Source of the DNA: Desulfurellaceae bacterium
Lineage (GTDB): Bacteria; Campylobacterota_A; Desulfurellia; Desulfurellales; Hippeaceae
DNA length: 34,193 nt
NCBI GenBank assembly: GCA_015493995.1
Contig: WGCD01000094.1
Span: 1 to 34,193 of the forward strand
Reading direction: 5' to 3'
Numbering within the stretch: the stretch's first letter is position 1; each line of letters starts with the position of its first letter. The notes below the pieces were generated by a model. It had not been told where the DNA came from, ran no database searches, and worked only from the letters and a program-made list of their open reading frames with translations. Position numbers and translations under genes: made by a program. Positions 1 through 9,738 of the stretch are shown here, piece by piece.

Positions 1-2
1 TG

Positions 3-428
3 CTTGATGTTATAACAGGCATTAAGCCTCAAAATGTTTATCTGTCCGTATCTCATCCGGCAAATGAGGGCGAGCAGCTTGCAATTGAGCTTAAAAACAG
101 AAACATCAACCCTATTTTGGTGGAAGACAGCGCATATTCTCTGATTATGAAACAAGTTGATGCCGTAGTTGTCGGCACCGATGCAATTCTTGACAACAGC
201 TTTATAAATAAAACGGGAACCCTCAGCCTTGCATTGGTTTCACAATATTTTTCAAAACCGTTTTATGTTGTGGGTTGCATATGCAAATACTTGGACAAAG
301 ATGCAAAAAAGCTTTTCAAGATAGAACAAAAACCTCAAGAGGAAATATCGTCTGTAAATTGCAGAAGGATAAACAGGTATTTTGAAGAGATACCCAACAA
401 ATTCGCAAATAAAATATTTGTGAGGTGA
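3..428 (+). CDS. eIF-2B alpha/beta/delta-like family protein, C-terminal part (5' truncated by window)
   Basis: Open frame runs from the window edge (LDVITGIKPQNVYLSVSHPANEG...) into the listed ORF. VDAVVVGTDAILDNSFINKTGTLSLALVSQYFSKPFYVV resembles the eIF-2B / sugar-phosphate isomerase family. Confidence 0.75.
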   Translation, partial: LDVITGIKPQNVYLSVSHPANEGEQLAIELKNRNINPILVEDSAYSLIMKQVDAVVVGTDAILDNSFINKTGTLSLALVSQYFSKPFYVVGCICKYLDKDAKKLFKIEQKPQEEISSVNCRRINRYFEEIPNKFANKIFVR

Positions 429-435
429 ATAAATT

Positions 436-1386
436 ATGTCAATGGGATTTATTTTCGGTCCTGTACCTTCAAGAAGACTCGGATTGAGTTTGGGCATTAA
501 CATTATACCCTTTAAAACCTGCAGCTATAACTGCATCTATTGTGAGGTTGGAAAGACAACCGACTTAACGGTGGAAAGAAAGAGCTTTTTTAATATAGAG
601 GATATAAAAAAGGAGTTTAGAGAAACTATCGACAAGGTAGGTTACATAGACTTTGTAACGTTTTCTGGAAGCGGAGAGCCCACTCTAAACAAAGATTTGG
701 GTGAGTTGATTAGGTTTGTAAAGTCGTTTAAAAAATACAAAACAGCAGTTTTAACAAACGGGAGTTTGCTGTTTAAAGAGGATGTAAGAGCGGATCTGCT
801 CGATGCGGATGTTGTTATACCAAGCCTGGATTCCGTTGTTGAAAAATCTTTTAAAAAAATCAATATGCCGCATAAAGACTTAAGCATACAAAAAATAACA
901 GAGGGAATCATTCAATTTTCGAAGGAGTTCAAAAACGAAATTTGGCTTGAGATTCTGTTTGCTAAAGGAGTAAATGACTCCGAAGACGATATTGATGCTC
1001 TTTGCGAAGTTTTAAAACAGATTAAGCCTGCAAGAATTCAAATAGGAACTGTTGACAGGCCTCCGGCATACACAACGGCAAAGAAGCTAAGCAACGAAGA
1101 GATGATGGATATATACGTTTATATGAGCTCCAAGGTGGGCAATATCGACATTATAGGCTCGTTTAACAAAGAAAACGATGCCTTTTACGACAACATCGAA
1201 CGCTCCGTTATAAAGATGATAAATATAAGACCCTGTTCAAAGAGTGAATTAAAAGAAACATTCGGGGTTGACGATAGAAAAATAGAAGAGATTATAGATA
1301 AACTTATAAAGGAATCAAAGGCATATAAACAAAAATTCGGCTCGAAAACTTTTATAGTCGGAAATCGTTCCGTATCAAATCTATAG
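436..1386 (+). CDS. Radical SAM protein, COG0731 type
   Basis: FGPVPSRRLGLSLGINIIPFKTCSYNCIYCEVGKT: CxxxCxxC radical SAM motif in the typical COG0731 N-terminal context. Confidence 0.88.
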   Translation: MSMGFIFGPVPSRRLGLSLGINIIPFKTCSYNCIYCEVGKTTDLTVERKSFFNIEDIKKEFRETIDKVGYIDFVTFSGSGEPTLNKDLGELIRFVKSFKKYKTAVLTNGSLLFKEDVRADLLDADVVIPSLDSVVEKSFKKINMPHKDLSIQKITEGIIQFSKEFKNEIWLEILFAKGVNDSEDDIDALCEVLKQIKPARIQIGTVDRPPAYTTAKKLSNEEMMDIYVYMSSKVGNIDIIGSFNKENDAFYDNIERSVIKMINIRPCSKSELKETFGVDDRKIEEIIDKLIKESKAYKQKFGSKTFIVGNRSVSNL

Positions 1387-1407
1387 ACGCATTTTTAAAA
1401 AAATTTT

Positions 1408-1776
1408 TGGTGGAGACGGCGGGAGTTGAACCCGCGTCCAGAAGTGCTTCACATCCGAAGGCTTTTTACATGCTTAACCCGTTTTTTGATAATGCTGCCA
1501 AGGAAAAGCCGGGTAAAACCTCTTTTGGCAGCATACCGACTGTAATACCCGCAAAAAAGCCAATCGGCAAACTTTTTTTGCGGGGTGCGCTTATGGTTAT
1601 GAAGCCTTATCGAGTGCCTAAGCGACAAAACACCCAACAGACTGCCGCTTTTAAATTAAGCGGCTAACGCGTATTCGTTATCTGCGTTTCTTTTTTCCTG
1701 CCTATTTAACGAGCTGGCAGGAGCTCGGCATGACCTTCGAATGCCATCACACCCTGTCGAACCCAAATACGTCCCC
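1408..1776 (-). ncRNA. ssrA: transfer-messenger RNA (tmRNA)
   Basis: On the minus strand: 5' GGGGACGTATTTGGGTTCGACAGGG ... 3' GGGTTCAACTCCCGCCGTCTCCACCA. The acceptor arm pairs (GGGGACG/CGTCTCC, one wobble). Internal tag frame GCA GAT AAC GAA TAC GCG TTA GCC GCT TAA encodes ADNEYALAA. Confidence 0.97.
1656..1685 (-). other. tmRNA proteolysis-tag reading frame, ADNEYALAA-stop
   Basis: Nine sense codons plus TAA inside the tmRNA, ending in the canonical ALAA degron. Confidence 0.85.
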
Positions 1777-1957
1777 TTTTTGGAGTGTATGCTCGAATAT
1801 AACCATAAATTCTTAAAAGTCAAGTCTAACGGCAAAAACAAATACATTAAAAATGGACAATATTCAATAAATACTACTCTGATAAAACATATAAAAATTG
1901 CAAAAATATGTTTTGAGGTTATAATATGTGGCAAATTAAAGGATTAAGGGGTTTTGT

Positions 1958-3700
1958 ATGCGTTATTCGGAAAGTTTTATATACACTTTGAAGGAAGACC
2001 AGAAAGAAGCCGCAATTGTAAGCCACAATCTGCTTTTAAGAGGAGGATTTATCTCCAAACTTGCAAGCGGCATATATAATTATCTGCCTCTCGGTTTGAG
2101 GGTTATAAGAAAGGTTTCGGAAATAGTCAGACAGGAGATGAATGCTGCGGGAGCTCTTGAAATTCTTATGGCTGCCGTTCAACCTGCAGAGCTGTGGATT
2201 GAATCAGGCAGGTGGAACGACTACGGCAAGGAGCTTTTGAGAATAAAAGACAGAGGAGACAGGGATTTTGTGTTCGGACCTACCCATGAGGAGGTGGTAA
2301 CAGACATAGTAAGAAAATTTGCCAAAAGTTACAAAAATCTACCGGTTAATTTATACCAGATACAGACAAAATTCAGAGACGAGTTGAGACCGCGCTTTGG
2401 TTTGATGAGAGGCAGAGAGTTTATTATGAAAGATGCATACAGCTTTGATGCTGACGAAGACGGTATGGATATAAGCTACCTCAAAATGAGGGATGCCTAT
2501 TTCAATATATTCAGACGTTGCGGGCTTGCTTTTAGGAGTGTAGAAGCCGACACCGGTTCCATAGGCGGCAAGGATTCGGAAGAGTTTATGGTTTTAAGCT
2601 CGACCGGCGAGGATGAAATTGTCGTATGCGATAGTTGCGAATACTCGGCAAATACCGAAAGAGCAGAAAGCATAACGCAGGATGAGCCCGGAACAGAAAA
2701 AGAATTAAGAAAAGTAGAAACACCGAACAAGCAAACCATTAAAGATGTATGCGAATTTCTCGATAAGGACGAACAATTCTCAGCCAAGGCGCTTGTATAT
2801 AAAAACGAGGATGGAAAAATATTCTGCTTCTTTGTTGAAGGAGACGACGAACTAAACGAGATAAAAGCAGCAAGGGCAACGGGCAGCATCGAATTAACAA
2901 TGCTGACAGACGAAGAGCTTGAAAAAGCCGGGCTTTTAAAGGGATATATAGGTCCTATCGACTTTCCGAATAAGGATATCGAGATTGTATGCGATAAGCG
3001 TCTAAAAAACAGAAATGCACTCGTTGTAGGTGCAAACGAAGAGGGGTATCACTTTGTAAACGCAAAATTCGGGCGGGACTTTAAATATAGAACAGCGGAT
3101 ATAAGAAATGTTAAAGAAAACGAAATTTGTCCGAGATGTAAAAGCGGCAGATTAAGTAAAATAAGAGGAATTGAAGTCGGTCATATTTTTAAGCTCGGAT
3201 TGAAATACTCTAAAGCTATGAAAGCTGAATTCCTGGATAAAGACGGAAAAACACAGCCGTTTTATATGGGATGCTACGGAATAGGAATAGGAAGAACCGC
3301 TCAAGCTGCCATAGAGCAAAACAACGACGAGAAGGGAATAATCTGGCCTATATCGATTGCTCCTTTTGAAATTGAGATAGTTCCTCTTGATTCAAAAGAT
3401 ATCGGGCTTGTCAACTTCTGCGATAGAATGTATGACTATTTTGAAAATACGCTTGGCATTGAGGTGTTATACGATGACAGAGCCGAAAGAGCCGGAATCA
3501 AATTGAATGATATGGATTTGATAGGCATTCCGATAAGGATTGTTGTGGGTAAAAAGAGTTTTGCGGATAACAAGGTTGAAGTTTCATTAAGAAGAAACAG
3601 AAACGACAAAACCCTTGTTGATAGAGATGCTGCAATAGAATATGTGGTTGAATTGAGAGAAAAACTATACAAAGAACTTGAAAAAATACGGGAGGTATAG
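1958..3700 (+). CDS. proS: Prolyl-tRNA synthetase
   Basis: 580 aa; bacterial ProRS pattern: FVFGPTHEEVVTDIVRKF, FRDELRPRFGLMRGREFIMKDAYSF, MGCYGIGIGRT, with an editing-domain insertion. Confidence 0.97.
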   Translation: MRYSESFIYTLKEDQKEAAIVSHNLLLRGGFISKLASGIYNYLPLGLRVIRKVSEIVRQEMNAAGALEILMAAVQPAELWIESGRWNDYGKELLRIKDRGDRDFVFGPTHEEVVTDIVRKFAKSYKNLPVNLYQIQTKFRDELRPRFGLMRGREFIMKDAYSFDADEDGMDISYLKMRDAYFNIFRRCGLAFRSVEADTGSIGGKDSEEFMVLSSTGEDEIVVCDSCEYSANTERAESITQDEPGTEKELRKVETPNKQTIKDVCEFLDKDEQFSAKALVYKNEDGKIFCFFVEGDDELNEIKAARATGSIELTMLTDEELEKAGLLKGYIGPIDFPNKDIEIVCDKRLKNRNALVVGANEEGYHFVNAKFGRDFKYRTADIRNVKENEICPRCKSGRLSKIRGIEVGHIFKLGLKYSKAMKAEFLDKDGKTQPFYMGCYGIGIGRTAQAAIEQNNDEKGIIWPISIAPFEIEIVPLDSKDIGLVNFCDRMYDYFENTLGIEVLYDDRAERAGIKLNDMDLIGIPIRIVVGKKSFADNKVEVSLRRNRNDKTLVDRDAAIEYVVELREKLYKELEKIREV

Positions 3701-5068
3701 ATGTCTAAGAAAAAAAACGAGGAATTAAAGAAAAAATTAAGTTATGAAAATAAAAACGGATGGGATTTAAGCCATTCGTCAAAGGACAAGGTTTTTAAGT
3801 TTTCCGAAAAATACAAGGAATTCATAGGAAAGTGCAAAACTGAAAGAGAAACGGTTAACTTTGTGTTTGATGAGTTTGAGAAAAAGAAAAAGAAGGAAGA
3901 CATAACCGTCATAAACAGAGGGAAAAACATAGCATTAATAAGGCTGGGCAGCGAAAACGGAATGAAACTTATAGCAAGCCATATAGACGCTCCGAGGATT
4001 GATATAAAACAAAAACCTCTTTTTGAGGAGACCGATATTGCCTTGCTGCACACCCACTACTACGGAGGTATAAAAAAATATCAATGGTTCAACATACCTC
4101 TTGCCATTCACGGTGTAGTAGTTAAGGAAAACGGAGAAAAAACAGATATAACAATCGGTGAGGACGATAGAGACCCCGTGTTTGTTATACCGGATTTGCT
4201 TCCTCACCTATCCCATAAAGTTATAGACGAAAAGAAGGTAAAAGAGGCGTTCGATGCTGAGAAAATGAATTTAATCGTCGGGAGCATACCGTTCGATAAG
4301 GACGAAAAGGATGCCGTGAAATTAAACATACTGAATATACTTTATGAAAAATACGGCATAAAAGAGGAAGACTTTATATCCTCGGAGCTGGAAATAGTGC
4401 CGGCATTAAAACCAAGAGATATCGGATTCGACAGAGGGTTTATAGCAGCATATGCTCAGGATGACAGAATTTGTGCCTACTGCTCGAAAGAAGCGTTTTT
4501 TGACGCTAAAAGAAATGCCAAAACAGTTGTTGCGTTAATGATAGATAAAGAAGAGATAGGCTCAGACGGCAATACAGGAGCCAAATCAAGATTCTTGATG
4601 GATGTCGTCATTGAAATACTAAAGGCACAAAACAGAGATGTTACCTTTGAGAGCATAGGCGAATTTTTCAAAAATTCCGAGGTTCTTTCGGCGGATGTAA
4701 ACGGCGCTGTCAACCCTATGTATAAAGAGGTTCATGAAAAAGACAATGCAAGCTATATAAACAAAGGTGTTGTTATGACAAAATTTACCGGTCACGGCGG
4801 AAAATATATGGCAAACGATGCCTCTGCCGAGTTTGTCGGAAAAATAAGGAAGATTTTTAACGAAGCAGATGTAAATTGGCAAACCGGAGAGCTCGGAAAG
4901 GTTGATGAAGGCGGCGGCGGAACAATCGCCAAATACCTCGCAAGCTGGAATATGGATGTAATAGACTGCGGTCCCGCCTTATTGTCTATGCACTCTCCAT
5001 ATGAAATTTCATCCAAGACAGACCTTTATGAAACATATAAAGCATATAAGGCATTTTTTGAGGGTTAA
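3701..5068 (+). CDS. M18-family aminopeptidase
   Basis: SHIDAPRIDIKQKPL, YGGIKKYQWFNIPLAIHG, DKEEIGSDGNTGAKS, KFTGHGGKYMANDASAEF are typical of the M18/aminopeptidase I family. Confidence 0.88.
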   Translation: MSKKKNEELKKKLSYENKNGWDLSHSSKDKVFKFSEKYKEFIGKCKTERETVNFVFDEFEKKKKKEDITVINRGKNIALIRLGSENGMKLIASHIDAPRIDIKQKPLFEETDIALLHTHYYGGIKKYQWFNIPLAIHGVVVKENGEKTDITIGEDDRDPVFVIPDLLPHLSHKVIDEKKVKEAFDAEKMNLIVGSIPFDKDEKDAVKLNILNILYEKYGIKEEDFISSELEIVPALKPRDIGFDRGFIAAYAQDDRICAYCSKEAFFDAKRNAKTVVALMIDKEEIGSDGNTGAKSRFLMDVVIEILKAQNRDVTFESIGEFFKNSEVLSADVNGAVNPMYKEVHEKDNASYINKGVVMTKFTGHGGKYMANDASAEFVGKIRKIFNEADVNWQTGELGKVDEGGGGTIAKYLASWNMDVIDCGPALLSMHSPYEISSKTDLYETYKAYKAFFEG

Positions 5069-5074
5069 AAAGTC

Positions 5075-5098
5075 GGGGAGACAACTCTCCCCTTTTTT
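5075..5098 (+). terminator. Rho-independent terminator
   Basis: ggggaga-caac-tctcccc followed by TTTTTT: 7-bp perfect stem, 4-nt loop, U-tract, directly after the M18 peptidase stop. Confidence 0.85.
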
Positions 5099-5103
5099 CT
5101 TTT

Positions 5104-5550
5104 ATGAAGTTTGAAACTATTTTTAACAGCACGATAAAATCGATAATGAGGGTTATTCTATATCTTCTTGCAACCATCATAATGCTCATAATTATCTTTC
5201 AACTGATAAAATTGATACTCGACTTAAAAGATATACTGTTTGAATTTGTAAAGACCGACGAATCCTCAAAAAAAGCCGTCGTATCGGTTTTAAATCTCTT
5301 TATCCTTATAGAATTTTTCAGGGGAATTCTTTCATACTTTGAGTTTGACAGGCTAAAACTGTCCTACATAACGGATGCGGCTTTGGTTTTCATAATAAGG
5401 GAGGTTATGATAACCCTCTTTTACAAACATATAAATCTTCAGCTATCCGTTGCATATTCCATTATTATCATCTCGCTTGCAGCACTCAGAACACTCTCCA
5501 TAATGTACACACCCGATAGGGAAAAACTTGAAAAGGAACTAAAAAAGTAG
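5104..5550 (+). CDS. PsiE-like multi-TM membrane protein
   Basis: 148 aa with four hydrophobic segments; overall pattern resembles the phosphate-starvation-inducible PsiE family. Confidence 0.65.
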   Translation: MKFETIFNSTIKSIMRVILYLLATIIMLIIIFQLIKLILDLKDILFEFVKTDESSKKAVVSVLNLFILIEFFRGILSYFEFDRLKLSYITDAALVFIIREVMITLFYKHINLQLSVAYSIIIISLAALRTLSIMYTPDREKLEKELKK

Positions 5551-6171
5551 TTGACAGAACTGCCGTTTGTTTTAGCTAACGACATAGGGCTTGTGGCTTT
5601 TGCAATATCGGGTGTTTATAAAGGTATAAACAGGAAACTTGATGTGCTGGGAGCATCTGTTTTGGGATTTATGACAGCACTCGGAGGAGGTGTTATCCGA
5701 GATGTGCTTGCAAACAAAATCCCTGCGGTTTTCACCGGATATTCTGATATATCTTTCGCTTGTTTAGGCGTTGTCGTATCCTTTTTAATCCATTTCCTTA
5801 CAAAAAAAGATATCAGTAACTCCACGGCTGTTAAAATATCCGACGCTATAGGGCTTGCGGCATTTACGGTCATAGGTGCAAATATAGCCGCAAGCAGGGG
5901 ATTCAATATGATAGGCATTCTGCTGCTTGGCGTAATCACAGGTGTCGGAGGGGGTTTAATAAGTGATTTGTTAACCCTCAAGGTACCCATGGTTTTAAGT
6001 GAAGATTTCTATGCTACCTGTTCTGTAGCTGGTACTATTTGCTTTTATATCTGTCTTGAGATTCATTACGGAATTAACTTTGCTACATACTCCTCGTTCT
6101 TTGTAGTGCTCCTACTAAGAGGCGCAGCGTTAATGTTTAAGTGGAGCCTGCCTAAGTTCAAAAAAGACTGA
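5551..6171 (+). CDS. TRIC-channel/UPF0126 (YicG-like) membrane protein
   Basis: Two repeated halves with ALGGGVIRDVL and GVGGGLISDLL glycine motifs typical of UPF0126; TTG start adjoining the upstream stop. Confidence 0.88.
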   Translation: MTELPFVLANDIGLVAFAISGVYKGINRKLDVLGASVLGFMTALGGGVIRDVLANKIPAVFTGYSDISFACLGVVVSFLIHFLTKKDISNSTAVKISDAIGLAAFTVIGANIAASRGFNMIGILLLGVITGVGGGLISDLLTLKVPMVLSEDFYATCSVAGTICFYICLEIHYGINFATYSSFFVVLLLRGAALMFKWSLPKFKKD

Positions 6172-6216
6172 TATAGTGTTCGCCTTTTGGTATTTTAAAC
6201 AAAGAGGATTGATTAT

Positions 6217-8331
6217 TTGAAAAGTAGAAAACACTACCTCGAACTTCTCGACATTATAGACTCCATACATTGTGTTCGCAAGAAAGATTGGCCTGTCATA
6301 TTAAGAAAGATAGCCCGTATGTTCGGTGCCGAAGAGGCATTTTTTGCATCCAACGAAAACAATGTACTGGTTTGCACATCCTCCATGCGTACAACCGGCA
6401 AACAATACAAACATGCAGAAAGAGAAACAGCAGCGCACACTACCATAAAAAACTTACAAACACTACCTATAAAAGACTACGAGAGATTTTCTGGTAAATC
6501 CGTATATTGGGTAAAAAGAGGAGTAAAATCCGTTTTAAGCGTCCCTGTCTTTTTCAAAGACGAGATATTCGGAGCTCTCCAGGTTGTCTATTTTTCTAAA
6601 TACACGGAATTTTCAAAAGAAGACACCGCTCTGCTCGAAAAAATAGCAAAAATCATATCCTTTGTCTTGTACAACAACAAACACAAGGAAAGGTACAATC
6701 AGGCAATTAATATGGAGCTCAAACAGATAGAGCTTATTTACAAAAAACAGATACCAAGAACATACAAAGACGAAAAGTTTACCCAATGGATGACAGACTA
6801 TCTAAATAAAATTTTACGTATGACAAAGGCTAAAGCCGTAGGTTTTGTTTTTCCTCAGGAGGACATATATGTTGCTGTCTCAACAGCAGGCAAAAAAATA
6901 ACTTTCGTCTCCTATCTAAAAACTCAAGAGGTGCAAAATCTTATAACATATGGAATATGGGAAAAACAGGTAAAAGACATTCTGCTTTTGGAAGACCTAA
7001 AGAGTGTTAATATAGAAATTTCAAACTTTGCGAAAATGTCGAACATAAAGTCGGCTCTATTTGTTCCCATAGTTATAAACAGCGAGGTCATTGCTGTTTT
7101 CGCATTCGGATTTGATAAAATAAACAAGGTTACCAAGGATTACAGAATTTTTTTGCAAACAATAGCCATGCACATAATGTTTGCCGTAGAAACCTCAAAA
7201 AACCTATCAAGGATAAATTCCACTCTATCCGAAACAGAGGAAAAATTTACGGAATCTTTTGTATTGATGATGGAAGCAAGAGATACATACACAAAAGGAC
7301 ACTCCCAAAGAGTTGCCTTTTATGCCAAAAGAATAGCTGAGGCTTTGGGATTAAACAGCGATGAGCAATCTATGATGTATGCGGCGGGACTTGTTCACGA
7401 TATAGGAAAAATCGGAATACCGGATGCCGTTTTGCTCAAACCCGGCAAGTTAACAAAAGAAGAGTACAACATTATGAAATACCACCCGGAATTCTCGTAT
7501 CAAATTATAAAGGATATAAACAGGTTTAAAAGAATAGCCGATAGTGTGAGATATCACCATGAGAGGTGTGACGGAAGCGGATATCCCGAAGGACTAAAAT
7601 CAAACGAAATTCCTTTAGGTGCAAAAATTCTTGCAATAGCAGATGTTTTTGACGCCATCACTACTGACAGACCATACAGAAAAGCTATGGAGCTGGAAAA
7701 AGCAATTAACACAATGCTTTCTTTGAAAAATGAATTTGACAAAGAGGTTTTAAGCTCAGCTATCGATATTTTGAAAGAGAGTTATCTGTTTGAGGATATG
7801 AGCGAACCCTACAGGAACTTTATGCCTGAATACATAGACAATATAAGAATGGAGATATTTACAAAGGATTTTATGACGGGACTATTGAGAAGAAAAACAT
7901 TTATAGAAAAAGTTGAACACGCAATAAAAACAAATAAAAGATTTACGGTGTTTTATGTTGACATAAAAAATTTAAGTCGTATAAATTACCAATACTCAAT
8001 GGATGTGGGAGATAAGGTTATTTTAGCTACGGCAGAGGTTTTGAAAAAAACAAAATATAAAAGGTTCCTTGCAAGAACACAACCTGATGTATTCTATTTC
8101 CTATATTTCGGGAAATCCCAGCCTGAGGTATTTGCCGTAGAATTGAAGGAAAAGCTGCAAAACAGGGTTATAGAAAAACTGTCAAAAGAAGAAATGGATA
8201 TTTACGGGTGGGAAAATATCGTTGATTTCTATGTGGCTTTTTCGGAATTTATTCCGGGTAAAAGCGCCGAGGATATGATGTACGAATGCCAAAAAAGAAA
8301 AAAAGAGGTAGAGGAGTTAATTAATGAATAG
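6217..8331 (+). CDS. GAF-domain HD-GYP protein with C-terminal degenerate GGDEF-like domain
   Basis: TTG start. HDIGKIGIPDAVLLKPGKL and HHERCDGSGYPEGL define HD-GYP. N-terminal GAF-like segments. C-terminal DFMTGLLRRKTFIEKV...ARTQPDVFYFLYFG follows GGDEF architecture with the signature lost. Confidence 0.88.
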   Translation: MKSRKHYLELLDIIDSIHCVRKKDWPVILRKIARMFGAEEAFFASNENNVLVCTSSMRTTGKQYKHAERETAAHTTIKNLQTLPIKDYERFSGKSVYWVKRGVKSVLSVPVFFKDEIFGALQVVYFSKYTEFSKEDTALLEKIAKIISFVLYNNKHKERYNQAINMELKQIELIYKKQIPRTYKDEKFTQWMTDYLNKILRMTKAKAVGFVFPQEDIYVAVSTAGKKITFVSYLKTQEVQNLITYGIWEKQVKDILLLEDLKSVNIEISNFAKMSNIKSALFVPIVINSEVIAVFAFGFDKINKVTKDYRIFLQTIAMHIMFAVETSKNLSRINSTLSETEEKFTESFVLMMEARDTYTKGHSQRVAFYAKRIAEALGLNSDEQSMMYAAGLVHDIGKIGIPDAVLLKPGKLTKEEYNIMKYHPEFSYQIIKDINRFKRIADSVRYHHERCDGSGYPEGLKSNEIPLGAKILAIADVFDAITTDRPYRKAMELEKAINTMLSLKNEFDKEVLSSAIDILKESYLFEDMSEPYRNFMPEYIDNIRMEIFTKDFMTGLLRRKTFIEKVEHAIKTNKRFTVFYVDIKNLSRINYQYSMDVGDKVILATAEVLKKTKYKRFLARTQPDVFYFLYFGKSQPEVFAVELKEKLQNRVIEKLSKEEMDIYGWENIVDFYVAFSEFIPGKSAEDMMYECQKRKKEVEELINE

Positions 8332-9736
8332 TAGCGGTATTACAAACCGAATAATGGAAATTTTCAAAGAGATAAATTCCATACCGAGGTGTTCCAAACA
8401 CGAAGAAAAAATTGCGGACTTTCTCCTCGATTGGGCAAAAAAGCGAAATTTTGATGCAAAAAAAGACAAGGCAAATAATGTTGTTATAAATGTTCCGGCA
8501 ACAAGAGGCTGTGAAAAGAAAGAAAGCATAGCACTGCAGGGGCATATGGATATGGTATGCGAAAAAACAACAGATTCACAACACGACTTTTCCAAAGATC
8601 CCATAAAAGTGATTAGGCAAGGAGATTGGGTTAGAGCCGACTCCACAACTCTCGGGGCTGACGACGGTGTTGCACTTGCCATAGGGCTTGCAATAGCATC
8701 GACAGACGACTTGGAACACCCCAAACTGGAACTTCTGTTTACCGCCGACGAAGAAACAGGGATGAACGGAGCAAAAAATTTACAAACCGGTTTTTTTAAA
8801 AGCAAAAAGCTCATAAACATAGATTCAGAAAGAGAGGGAGTGTTTACCATAGGTTGTGCCGGAGGGGAAGATACGGATATTGAAATGCCGGTTAGAAACG
8901 AAATTCAAGAGGGCTATTTTTACGAAATAACAATAGACGGGTTATTAGGCGGACACTCCGGCGTTGAGATAGATAAGCTCAGAGCAAATGCATTGAAGCT
9001 CATTGTTGAATTTTTAAAAAGCCTCGATGAAGATAGTGAAGCCAGACTTAGCTCGATTAACGGAGGAAGCGCAAGAAACGCCATACCCAAGCACGCCTCA
9101 GCCGTTATATATATGAAAAAAGCCATAAAAGCCGAAAATATTGCACTGTTTTATAAAGAAATTTTAGAACAGTACCCTGAAGAGAAAAACATAAAAATAG
9201 ACTTCAAACAGTTAAAAAATATAGGAAAAGTGTTTGTTAACTCAAAAGAGATTATAGAGCTGCTGGATGAGCTTCCTCACGGAATTTATGAAAAAACAGA
9301 GTTAGGAATAACCAAAACCTCCAACAACTTGGCAAAGGTGATTACAAAAAAAGACAAATTGATTATCTCAACCAACCAACGAAGCCTAACGGAAGAGGGA
9401 TTAAATACAATCACCGCAAAAATTGAGAACATTGCAAACAAATACAAAGCAAAATATGTAAGCTACAACAGATATCCGTCCTGGCAGCCAAACTATAACT
9501 CAACGTTGGTGACAAAAAGCAGCAAAATTTACGAAAAACTGTTTTCTAAAAAACCAAAAATAGAGGTTATCCATGCGGGTTTGGAGTGTGGAATTATCGG
9601 TTCTTTAAATAAGGATATGGATATGATATCCATAGGTCCGGATATGAAAAATATACACACACCCCAAGAGAGCCTTTATATTCCTTCTTTGGAAAAGGTT
9701 TGGAGATTGATTGTTGCTATACTAAAAGAAATTTAA
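8324..9736 (+). CDS. pepD: Aminoacyl-histidine dipeptidase / M20 family peptidase (PepD-like)
   Basis: IPRCSKHEEKIADFLLDWAKK, LQGHMDMVCEK, TLGADDGVALAIGLAIA, LFTADEETGMNGA, GLLGGHSGVEIDKLRANA, HAGLECGIIG. Confidence 0.93.
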   Translation: MNSSGITNRIMEIFKEINSIPRCSKHEEKIADFLLDWAKKRNFDAKKDKANNVVINVPATRGCEKKESIALQGHMDMVCEKTTDSQHDFSKDPIKVIRQGDWVRADSTTLGADDGVALAIGLAIASTDDLEHPKLELLFTADEETGMNGAKNLQTGFFKSKKLINIDSEREGVFTIGCAGGEDTDIEMPVRNEIQEGYFYEITIDGLLGGHSGVEIDKLRANALKLIVEFLKSLDEDSEARLSSINGGSARNAIPKHASAVIYMKKAIKAENIALFYKEILEQYPEEKNIKIDFKQLKNIGKVFVNSKEIIELLDELPHGIYEKTELGITKTSNNLAKVITKKDKLIISTNQRSLTEEGLNTITAKIENIANKYKAKYVSYNRYPSWQPNYNSTLVTKSSKIYEKLFSKKPKIEVIHAGLECGIIGSLNKDMDMISIGPDMKNIHTPQESLYIPSLEKVWRLIVAILKEI

Positions 9737-9738
9737 GG

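Noticed and set aside
1407-1667. Plus-strand ORF of 86 aa (MVETAGVEPASRSASHPKAF...)
   Set aside because: It is the antisense of the tmRNA; this is a well-known spurious translation of tmRNA/tRNA-like sequence.
1656-1934. Minus-strand 92-aa ORF ending ADNEYALAA
   Set aside because: Its 3' end is the tmRNA tag frame; the upstream part is not a protein gene.
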